Assembly: GCF_025566985.1 (NCBI RefSeq)
Contig: NZ_JAOQJD010000010.1
Span: 30,961 to 94,960, forward strand
Reading direction: 5' to 3'
DNA from: Aedoeadaptatus acetigenes
GTDB taxonomy: Bacteria > Bacillota > Clostridia > Tissierellales > Peptoniphilaceae
DNA length: 64,000 bases
In this document: one piece after another, positions 57,756-64,000 of the stretch
How positions within the stretch are numbered: position 1 is the stretch's first letter
How the letters are laid out: each line of letters starts with the position of its first letter
Notes under the pieces: generated by a model
Told to the model about the DNA's origin: nothing
Databases searched by the model: none
The model's input: only the letters and a program-made list of their open reading frames with translations
Position numbers and translations under genes: made by a program

Positions 57756-58895
57756 TTAGTCTTCGATGCGCGCAAAGAAGGTCTTTCCGTCCAGTTTCTT
57801 CAGTAATTCGTCTCGGGCCATGTCCTTGGTGTAAGTGAATCCTTCATCCACCCGGTCGACGAAATCGCCTTCCAGCTCGTTTGCCACGAAGTAGCGGCCG
57901 CGAATGGGCGCAAGCTTTACATCGCCTCGTTTCATTAAAGGCATGGCGCTCTTTGTGGCGGCGGCTACGAGATCGGCCACCACGGCGTTGCCCGTGGGCT
58001 CTTTGCCGGCACCGGGGCCGGTGAAGGCCAAATCGCCGACCCAGCTGCCCTTTACATTGACCTGATTAATGGCATCGGGCAAAATGGCCAAACTGTCCGC
58101 GCCGTCTAAAAGCACCGGTTCCACCACGGCTTCGATGCCGCCTTCTGCGGGCTTGGCGGAAGCCACGAGTTTCACCTTTTTATTTTGCGCTTTCAGATAG
58201 GCCACCACGGATTGATCGATTTGGGCGATGCCCCGGGTGGGAATGGCGTCGCCGTTTACGTGGCCGAAGGCCATTTCGATTAATAAATGAAGTTTTCTGC
58301 GGGTGTCGTAGCCTTCCACATCGTCGGTGGGGTCTTGTTCGGCGTAGCCAAGCTTTTGGCACAGGGCCAGGGTGTCTTTGTAATCGGCGCCTTCTTTAAA
58401 CATGGCGTTTAAGAGGTAGTTGCAGGTGCCGTTTAAAATGCCTTTCACATCCATGATGTCGTTTTGCAAGCAAAGAGCCCGCAGAGGCGTCAGGACGGGA
58501 ATGCCGCCGCCCACGGCCGCTTCAAACAAAAATGGTGCGCCGGTTTTTTCCGATAAGGCCACGAGCTCTTCGTAGTGGGCGCTGACGCAGGCTTTGTTGG
58601 CGGTCACCACGCCCACGCCTTTTTCCAGAGCCCGGCGCATGTAGTCGTAGGCCATGTCCATGGCGCCGGTGGCTTCGGCGACGCAGTCCACTTCGGCGAG
58701 GACCTGATCGTATTCCTTTGCCGTAACCACGGGCTCGTCGATTTCAAGCTCCAGGGTATTTCTGCTTCTGTCCGAAGCCACCACGTAGGCGATCTCCATG
58801 GGGCCGATTGTTTTTTCGAAAACCTCTTGTCGATCCTTTAAAATGTCGTAGGCGCCGCGACCCACGGTGCCGAATCCGATTAATGCCAGTTTCAT
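57756..58895 (-). CDS. hom: Homoserine dehydrogenase
   Basis: A 379-residue enzyme reducing aspartate semialdehyde to homoserine for Thr/Met. Rossmann motif GFGTVGRG (7-14), VVTANKA, GGGIPVLTPLRAL, GILNGTCNYLL and AEQDPTDDVEGYDTRRK (catalytic Asp/Lys region) are intact. It ends without an ACT domain, so threonine feedback through that domain is unlikely. ATG at 58895 follows AAAGGGG. Divergent from asd. Confidence 0.96.
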   Translation of the reverse strand: MKLALIGFGTVGRGAYDILKDRQEVFEKTIGPMEIAYVVASDRSRNTLELEIDEPVVTAKEYDQVLAEVDCVAEATGAMDMAYDYMRRALEKGVGVVTANKACVSAHYEELVALSEKTGAPFLFEAAVGGGIPVLTPLRALCLQNDIMDVKGILNGTCNYLLNAMFKEGADYKDTLALCQKLGYAEQDPTDDVEGYDTRRKLHLLIEMAFGHVNGDAIPTRGIAQIDQSVVAYLKAQNKKVKLVASAKPAEGGIEAVVEPVLLDGADSLAILPDAINQVNVKGSWVGDLAFTGPGAGKEPTGNAVVADLVAAATKSAMPLMKRGDVKLAPIRGRYFVANELEGDFVDRVDEGFTYTKDMARDELLKKLDGKTFFARIED

Positions 58896-58941
58896 GTTTT
58901 CCCCTTTCTTTTTCACTTCGCTACATTCAGTCCATTATGAA

Positions 58942-58974
58942 TTGACTATACTAGAGTGTTTTTGTTATAGTCAA
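58942..58974. promoter_or_regulatory. Mirror-symmetric bidirectional promoter of hom and asd
   Basis: TTGACTATA (58942-58950) and TATAGTCAA (58966-58974) are perfect inverted arms. On the plus strand this is TTGACT-18-TATAGT driving asd; on the minus strand the same bases read TTGACT-18-TATAGT driving hom. Each -35 overlaps the other strand's -10, so only one polymerase can bind at a time. Leaders of about 34 nt (asd) and 43 nt (hom) follow. Confidence 0.8.
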
Positions 58975-59011
58975 GAAAAACATTGCTCACTTATAAGAAA
59001 GAAGGTTTATT

Positions 59012-60007
59012 ATGACGATCTATCGCACAGCTATTTTAGGCGCAACGGGTCTTGTGGGCCAAACCATGCGCAGCATTTTGGAAGAAAGGAATCTCCCCCT
59101 GGAACTTTCCATGTTTGCATCGAAAAACAGTGCGGGCAAGACCTTTACTTTTAACGGTGAAGAACACGTCATCGAAGAGCTTACGGAAGACGCCTTGCGT
59201 GAAGGCAAATTCGACTACGTACTCAGTGCTTTAGACGGCGATTTGGCCGCCAAATTCTGTCCCGTGGCCGCCGAAGCGGGCACCATTGTCATCGACAACA
59301 GCTCCCACTTCCGCATGGCGGAGGGCATTCCCTTGGTGGTCCCCGAAATCAATCCGGAAGATATTTCCGACAAGGCGGGCATTATCGCCAATCCCAACTG
59401 CTCCACCATTCAATCCGTGGTGGCCTTAAAGCCTGTGGAAGACCTCTTTAAAATGAAGCGGATCGTCTTTACCACCTTCCAAGCCGTCAGCGGCTCCGGC
59501 GTGCGGGGCATCGCCGATTTGGAAAACGGCGTCAAGGGGAAAGCGCCGGAATTTTATCCCTACCCCATCGCCTTCAACTGCCTTCCCCACATCGACGACT
59601 TCCTGGACGACGGCTACACCAAGGAAGAAATGAAGATGGTGAACGAATCGAGAAAGATTTTCCACCGTCCGGATCTGGCCGTTACCGCCACCGCCGTCCG
59701 CGTGCCGGTAAAGGGCGCCCACGCCATTTCCGTGAACGTCACCTGCGAAAAGCCCATCGACATCGATAAACTCCGCGCCGCCTACGAAGCCATGGACGGC
59801 GTCGTGCTTCAAGACGACGTGAAAAATCTGGTCTATCCCCTGCAAATCAATGCCGAAGGCAAAGACGAAGTCTTCGTGGGCCGCATTCGCAAAGACGATT
59901 CCTGCGAAAACAGCTTAAACCTTTGGGTCGTCGCCGACAACATTCGCAAGGGCGCCGCATTAAACGCCATTCAAATTCTGGAAAAACACTTAAACGCACG
60001 GGCATGA
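59012..60007 (+). CDS. asd: Aspartate-semialdehyde dehydrogenase
   Basis: A 331-residue Asd making L-aspartate 4-semialdehyde for Lys/DAP, Thr and Met. Dinucleotide motif GATGLVGQT (10-18), catalytic Cys130 in NPNCSTIQ, GSGVRGI and the HRPDLAVTATAVRVPVKGAHAISV block are intact. Start ATG with AAGAAGG upstream. Its stop overlaps the amidase start (ATGA). Confidence 0.96.
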   Translation: MTIYRTAILGATGLVGQTMRSILEERNLPLELSMFASKNSAGKTFTFNGEEHVIEELTEDALREGKFDYVLSALDGDLAAKFCPVAAEAGTIVIDNSSHFRMAEGIPLVVPEINPEDISDKAGIIANPNCSTIQSVVALKPVEDLFKMKRIVFTTFQAVSGSGVRGIADLENGVKGKAPEFYPYPIAFNCLPHIDDFLDDGYTKEEMKMVNESRKIFHRPDLAVTATAVRVPVKGAHAISVNVTCEKPIDIDKLRAAYEAMDGVVLQDDVKNLVYPLQINAEGKDEVFVGRIRKDDSCENSLNLWVVADNIRKGAALNAIQILEKHLNARA

Positions 60008-60798
60008 GAGTTTCCCTTCTTCAGGCCCCCATCGGCCCCATGCTCCTCGAGGAAAATCGAAGAACGATTTTTCGCGCCATGGAAGCGTCCTTAACGGACG
60101 ATCCCGACGTGATCGTGCTCCCGGAAATGTGGAACACGGGCTTTTACCCGGAGAAGTTTTCCGCCGAAGACGACTACACGGATGAGGCCCTATGCCGAGA
60201 CCTTGCCGCCTTCGCCAAGGCCCACGCCGTGAACCTCGTGGCGGGGAGCCTCACCCTGTGGGACGGGGACAAGCGAGCGAACCGCGCCTTTGTCTACGAC
60301 CGCGAAGGCGCGCTTTTAGGCACCTACGACAAGGCCCATCTCTTTCCCATGGGGGCGGAAAAAGAATTTTTCGCCCCGGGGGATAAAAACATCGCCTTCG
60401 AACTGGACGGCGCGGAGGCGGGCATCGTCACCTGTTTCGATCTGCGCCTGCCCGAGTGGGTGCGCCTCGCCGTCATGGGGCGGGCGAAAATTCTCTTCGT
60501 TCCCATGGCCTGGGGCCTTTCCCGGGTGCCCCACATGCATCTCTTCGCCCGGGCGCGGGCCGTTGAAAATCAATGCTATGTGGTGGCGGTGAACTGCACG
60601 AAGCTCGAAGGGTACCACGCCATGGGCGGCGGTGGAAGTTGCGTCTACGACCCCATGGGCGAAGAAGTGCTCATGACGGGCACGGAAGCCTGCGTCCACA
60701 CGGTGGACTTGGATTTGAACAAGGTGGAGGAAGCCAAGGCCATGTTCGATCTCTACAAGGAACGGCGGCCGGAAATCTACGGCGGGTTGGTAAAGTAA
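60004..60798 (+). CDS. Carbon-nitrogen hydrolase, omega-amidase-like
   Basis: A 264-residue nitrilase-superfamily amidase with complete triad Glu41 (LPEMWNTG), Lys110 (YDKAHLFP) and Cys144 (VTCFDLRLPE). Sequence order resembles YafV/NIT2 omega-amidases, which hydrolyse 2-oxoglutaramate or 2-oxosuccinamate left by glutamine/asparagine transaminases. ATGA-coupled to asd and one base before the M20 gene. Confidence 0.88.
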   Translation: MRVSLLQAPIGPMLLEENRRTIFRAMEASLTDDPDVIVLPEMWNTGFYPEKFSAEDDYTDEALCRDLAAFAKAHAVNLVAGSLTLWDGDKRANRAFVYDREGALLGTYDKAHLFPMGAEKEFFAPGDKNIAFELDGAEAGIVTCFDLRLPEWVRLAVMGRAKILFVPMAWGLSRVPHMHLFARARAVENQCYVVAVNCTKLEGYHAMGGGGSCVYDPMGEEVLMTGTEACVHTVDLDLNKVEEAKAMFDLYKERRPEIYGGLVK

Positions 60799-60799
60799 T

Positions 60800-61957
60800 A
60801 TGAAGAAACAAGACATTCTATCGGCGGCGGAGCAGGCGAAGGCCCACTACCGCCACCTCCATGCCCATCCGGAATTGAGCGGCGAAGAAATTGAAACCGC
60901 CCGCTACATTAAACGCGTGCTGGCTGAGCTTGACCTTCCCGTACACGACTACTCCAACGGCGGCTTTCACGACGACATCAAAGGCACGAAGAGAGGCCCC
61001 GTGGTGGCCCTTCGCGCCGACATGGACGCCCTGCCTCTTAAAGAAGACACGGGCCTTTCCTTCGCCTCAGAGAATGACGGCGTCATGCACGCCTGCGGCC
61101 ACGACATGCACATGGCCTCCCTTCTCGGCACGGCCATCTACTTCTCAGAACACCGGGACTTTCCCGGCACCGTGCGTCTGATCTTTCAGCCCAACGAGGA
61201 AAAAGACGGCGGCGCCGAGGTCATGGTGAACGAAGGCGTCATGGACGGCGTGAGCCACTGCATGGGCCTCCACGTGTCCCCCTATTTGGACGTGGGCACC
61301 TTCGGCCTGCTCCCCGGCTTTATGTACGCCGGCGTGGAAGATTTTAAAATCACCTTGACGGGCAAGGGTGGCCACGCGGCCAATCCCGAGCTCTGCACAG
61401 ATCCCATCGTCTGCGGCGGCCACGTCATCGTGGCCCTGCAAAGCATCGTGGCCCGCCACGTCTCGCCCTTTACTCCGGCGGTGGTCACCATCGGCGCCGC
61501 CCGCGGCGGCAACAAGCACAACATCATTCCCGACGAAATGATTCTTGAAGGCACCATTCGCTCAGACAACTTGGCCAATCGGGATAAGCTCCGCGGCCTC
61601 GTCACCGACATTTCCGCCGCCACGGCAAAAGCCCACGGCTGCAGCTGTACCGTGGAAATCATCAAGGGCTATGTTCCCCTTATTAACGATGAGGAGGCCA
61701 CGGAAATCGTGGCTCAGGCTCTTCGCGCCGCATGCGGCGAGGACGCTGTCATTACCCTTCCCACCCCCACTATGGGAGCGGAAGACTTCGCCTACTATTT
61801 GCAAAAAGCGCCGGGCACCTTTATCAATCTCGGCGTAAAAAATCCCGGGGACGAACGCAACGCCATTCACACGGCGCAGTTCTTCCCCGACGAGGCGGCC
61901 TTAAACTACGGCATCCTCGCCGAAGTGGCATCGGCCCTGGCCTTTATGGAAAAATAA
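60800..61957 (+). CDS. M20 family amidohydrolase
   Basis: A 385-residue dimetal hydrolase of the IAA-amino-acid hydrolase/N-acyl-L-amino-acid amidohydrolase group. Metal-binding and catalytic motifs: LRADMDALPL, HACGHDMH, QPNEEKDGGAE, MGLHVSP and the dimerisation-domain GKGGHAA. Such enzymes include N-acetyl-DAP deacetylase; being in an operon with asd makes a lysine/DAP role possible but unproven. Confidence 0.9.
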   Translation: MKKQDILSAAEQAKAHYRHLHAHPELSGEEIETARYIKRVLAELDLPVHDYSNGGFHDDIKGTKRGPVVALRADMDALPLKEDTGLSFASENDGVMHACGHDMHMASLLGTAIYFSEHRDFPGTVRLIFQPNEEKDGGAEVMVNEGVMDGVSHCMGLHVSPYLDVGTFGLLPGFMYAGVEDFKITLTGKGGHAANPELCTDPIVCGGHVIVALQSIVARHVSPFTPAVVTIGAARGGNKHNIIPDEMILEGTIRSDNLANRDKLRGLVTDISAATAKAHGCSCTVEIIKGYVPLINDEEATEIVAQALRAACGEDAVITLPTPTMGAEDFAYYLQKAPGTFINLGVKNPGDERNAIHTAQFFPDEAALNYGILAEVASALAFMEK

Positions 61958-61962
61958 CCCTT

Positions 61963-61996
61963 TCCCTCGACACCATTCGTCGGGGGATTTTTTTGT
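61963..61996 (+). terminator. Terminator of the asd operon
   Basis: CCCTCGAC ACCATTC GTCGGGGG followed by ATTTTTTTG, just after the M20 gene stop. The rest of the gap to 62191 is AT-rich; no gene or known element was recognised. Confidence 0.85.
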
Positions 61997-62191
61997 TCTC
62001 AGAAAATTTTAAGGGAGCCAAACATTTTTTAAAAAATCACATTGGCCATTCTTTTCGAATTTCTTGAATCCTACGCCCCGTTTGAAGAATAAAACAAAAG
62101 TCAAAAACCCTTTTGGTGCACGTTTTTTCTATGGGCCGATTTCCCTTCTTTTTCCCGGGGAATCTATTTGATTTCAGGCCTTACAACATCA

Positions 62192-62220
62192 TTGACTTTC
62201 AACAATGTACGATATACAAT
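62192..62220 (+). promoter_or_regulatory. Aminotransferase promoter
   Basis: TTGACT, 17 bp, TACAAT, one of the best promoters in the window. Start site about 62227 and a leader of about 44 nt ending in GAAAGGAG. Confidence 0.78.
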
Positions 62221-62270
62221 AATCTTATAAAACGTTACCACGCAGTTTTTTATGATGAAAGGAGTTCTTA

Positions 62271-63455
62271 ATGCCTAAATTTGCAAAAAGAATGGACAAT
62301 CTGAAAGCGTCTGAAATCCGTGAGCTACTCGCTTTAACGGCTGACCCGAGCATTATTTCTTTCGCCGGCGGTCTTCCCGCAGCTGAATTATTCCCCATTG
62401 ACAAATGGATCGAAGCTGAAAACAAAGTCATGAAAGAAAACGGTGCCGCTGCCCTTCAATACGGCCCCACCGACGGCTACAAACGCTTAAGAGAACACTG
62501 CATTACCCGCATGAATAAAGTCGGCGTTAAAAACGTCGAAGCCGATGACATTCAAGTTCTTTCCGGTTCCCAACAAGGTCTGGACTTCATGGCCAGAATC
62601 TTTATCGATCCGGGCGATTACATCGTCGTTGAAAGTCCTACTTACTTAGGCGCATTGAACGCCTTTAAAGCTTACGAACCCAAGTTCTTGCAAGTGCCCC
62701 TCGACGAAGACGGCATGGTTCTCGAAGACCTCGAAAATGCATTAAAGAACAACGACAACGTTAAGTTTATCTACGTCATTTCCGACTTCCAAAACCCCTC
62801 CGGCAAAACCTGGACCATGGAACGCCGCAAAGGTTTAATCGAATTGGCCAACAAATACGACGTCATGATTCTTGAAGACAACCCCTACGGCGAATTACGT
62901 TTCGAAGGCGAAATCCAACCGTCTCTTCGCAGCTTAGACACCGAAGATCGCGTTATCTTCATGGGTACCTTCTCCAAGATCTTCAGCCCCGGCATCCGCG
63001 TCGGTTGGTTCAACGCAGCTAAAGAAGTTCTCGAAAAATTCAACATGGTTAAACAAGGTGCCGACCTTCAAACCTCGACCACGACGCAAATGATCCTGGC
63101 TCAATTCCTCGACGACAACGACTTGGAAGCACACATTGACAGCATCATCGAAGTTTACGGCAAACGTAAAAACATCATGGTCGAAGCCATGAAGAAATAC
63201 TTCCCGAAAGAAGTTACCTTCACCAATCCCGAAGGCGGCCTCTTCCTGTGGGTAACCCTTCCCGAACACTTAAACGCTCGCGACATCGCTGTTAAAGCCA
63301 TCGAAAAGAAAGTTGCTTTCGTACCCGGCGGCGCTTTCTATCCCGACAGCCCGGAAGAAAACCACTTCCGTCTGAACTACAGCTGCATGTCCGAAGAAAA
63401 AATCGAAGAAGGCATTAAGCGCTTAGGCGAAGTTTTAACCGAAGCTGTTAAATAA
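62271..63455 (+). CDS. PLP-dependent aminotransferase, fold type I
   Basis: A 394-residue class I/II aminotransferase of the 2-aminoadipate/aromatic (LysN/AraT) group. PLP lysine is Lys236 in GTFSKIFSPGIRVGW; SGSQQGLD, ISDFQNPSGKT and EDNPYGELRF are conserved. It is a stand-alone enzyme without a GntR domain. Codons use more T/A third bases (GCT, GTT, CGT, TTA) than neighbours, which may mean very high expression or a different origin. Confidence 0.92.
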   Translation: MPKFAKRMDNLKASEIRELLALTADPSIISFAGGLPAAELFPIDKWIEAENKVMKENGAAALQYGPTDGYKRLREHCITRMNKVGVKNVEADDIQVLSGSQQGLDFMARIFIDPGDYIVVESPTYLGALNAFKAYEPKFLQVPLDEDGMVLEDLENALKNNDNVKFIYVISDFQNPSGKTWTMERRKGLIELANKYDVMILEDNPYGELRFEGEIQPSLRSLDTEDRVIFMGTFSKIFSPGIRVGWFNAAKEVLEKFNMVKQGADLQTSTTTQMILAQFLDDNDLEAHIDSIIEVYGKRKNIMVEAMKKYFPKEVTFTNPEGGLFLWVTLPEHLNARDIAVKAIEKKVAFVPGGAFYPDSPEENHFRLNYSCMSEEKIEEGIKRLGEVLTEAVK

Positions 63456-63465
63456 GCCCGATACA

Positions 63466-63503
63466 AAATCCGTTGGCGGTCTTTCCGTCGGCGGATTTTT
63501 TTA
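63466..63503 (+). terminator. Aminotransferase terminator
   Basis: ATCCG-TTGGCGG TCTTT CCGTCGG-CGGAT followed by TTTTTTTA. Confidence 0.8.
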
Positions 63504-63664
63504 TTGCGCGTTTCCGTGAACGTACTGCAAGGGATGCCTGTTGCGGGGGTCGGAAGAAAATCCTTCGTGGGGCTTTTTTATGGTGTCGGGAGGGCTTGCT
63601 CCTCGTGTATCACACGCTTTTTGCTTCCCCTTGCCCGTTAAATTCCCTTACATGGCCTCACTCT

Positions 63665-63720
63665 TTGAATCGACTGCGGCCCTTTTCTCCTTGAATCGAC
63701 TGCCTGCCTCCCTTGAATCG
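63665..63720. repeat. Three short direct repeats next to the insertion sequence
   Basis: TTGAATCGACTGC occurs at 63665-63677 and 63691-63703, and TTGAATCG again at 63713-63720, with 13- and 9-bp spacers. They lie just left of the IS end. The stretch 63504-63728 otherwise holds only short frames with no convincing start signals. Confidence 0.6.
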
Positions 63721-63728
63721 GTTTTTCA

Positions 63729-64000
63729 GGCTCTATAATATCCATTGGGGAGTAAGCTCCTCAATGGATATTTTTGTGCAAAAAGATAGCACTTGTTTTC
63801 CCTATCACCTAAAATTAAATCACCACAACATAATAAAGGGGGGGCAAACAAGTGCAAAACAATATTACCACATTACTTTTAGGAATCCAAGATGTCGAGG
63901 TCACCGGTGTTTCAGAAGAAAGACGGCTCATTACCATTGACTGCAAACCCGTTCATGATCGGGTTTGTCCTCACTGTGGCTCGACCCACGCTTGGGTCCA
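63729..64000 (+). mobile_element. ISL3-family insertion sequence, left end, cut by window edge
   Basis: The probable terminal repeat starts GGCTCTATAATATCCATTGG at 63729 and matches the solo palindrome at 43984. The end itself folds (ATATCCATTGGGGAG / CTCCTCAATGGATAT). The transposase gene begins at 63852. The right end lies outside the window. Confidence 0.8.
63852..64000 (+). CDS. ISL3-family transposase, N-terminal part
   Basis: 49 codons are visible before the window ends. Reading starts at GTG 63852 after a run of seven G. The N-terminus (NNITTLLLGIQDVEVTGV ... HDRVCPHCGSTHAWV) is the zinc-finger region of ISL3 transposases (zf-ISL3, CPxCG). The catalytic DDE domain is beyond the edge, so activity cannot be judged. 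Confidence 0.88.
   Translation, partial: MQNNITTLLLGIQDVEVTGVSEERRLITIDCKPVHDRVCPHCGSTHAWV

Noticed and set aside
63665..63720. Possible start of a CRISPR array
   Set aside because: Repeat units are only 8-13 bp, spacers are 9-13 bp, and no cas gene is present.
63473..63740. Two short frames downstream of the aminotransferase
   Set aside because: No ribosome site, they cross a terminator and the direct repeats, and translations look random.

Overview
The window reads as chromosomal DNA of a low-oxygen, Gram-positive fermenter of the Bacillota, most like the Clostridia/Tissierellia side (possibly Peptoniphilaceae). This is inferred from content and no comparison was run. Clues are WalRK/YycH, the ywlC-ywlE-rpiB-upp and cysS-mrnC-rlmB-NYN orders shared with Bacillus, strictly anaerobic NrdD/NrdG, a V-type ATPase, TrkH/TrkA, Pta, ThyX and an Na+:alanine symporter. 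The DNA is GC-rich by eye in genes and AT-rich in promoters. Genes are tightly packed, with many ATGA/TAATG overlaps and many TTG or GTG starts.

Layout. 1-4964: yycH (cut by the window edge), walK, walR and a small chorismate mutase, then a divergent RimK-like ligase sharing a palindromic Shine-Dalgarno sequence with the mutase. 4965-5449: relic of an IS1182-like transposase. 5450-9805: 3D-domain protein, two lipid/nucleotide hydrolases, MscL with a zinc ribbon, dCMP deaminase and RNase HI. 9802-12902: LarC and LarE (nickel-pincer cofactor) and Pta. 13067-13474: tRNA-Pro(CGG), tRNA-Pro(TGG) and tRNA-Arg(CCG). 13510-19508: one long operon tsaC-ywlE-rpiB-upp-tagO-mnaA-dacA (tRNA modification, protein-arginine dephosphorylation, pyrimidine salvage, wall polymer synthesis). 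19552-25334: DUF896, TrkA, TrkH, a second divergent TrkA, Ung and an alpha/beta hydrolase.

25406-31223: mixed small operons (LURP-one-like, beta-helix, TadA, DppA, HAD, VanZ, zinc-ribbon/TPR membrane protein, PspC, PPK2). 31259-33814: pantothenate operon panG-panB-panC. 34005-37817: RNA-processing operon cysS-mrnC-thyX-rlmB-NYN nuclease. 37839-40986: DUF2325-like protein and CIRCE-controlled groES-groEL. 41099-43916: NrdR-box-controlled nrdD-nrdG. 43902-44034: a cluster of IS-derived ends. 44044-47304: Na+/Pi and Na+/alanine transporters. 47465-47718: a complete transcription unit for a 36-residue membrane protein. 47732-56784: nine-gene V-ATPase operon with a trailing NUDIX gene. 57192-61957: Lrp-type regulator, and hom diverging from asd-amidase-amidohydrolase around a mirror-symmetric promoter. 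62192-63455: aminotransferase. 63729-64000: left end of an ISL3-family insertion sequence, cut by the window edge.

The least explained items are the mirror-image hom/asd promoter, the shared palindromic ribosome-binding site, insertion-sequence ends sitting at the base of terminator hairpins, the second TrkA lacking the usual nucleotide-binding acids, and the 36-residue membrane protein. No new defence system, CRISPR array, prophage or biosynthetic cluster was seen.
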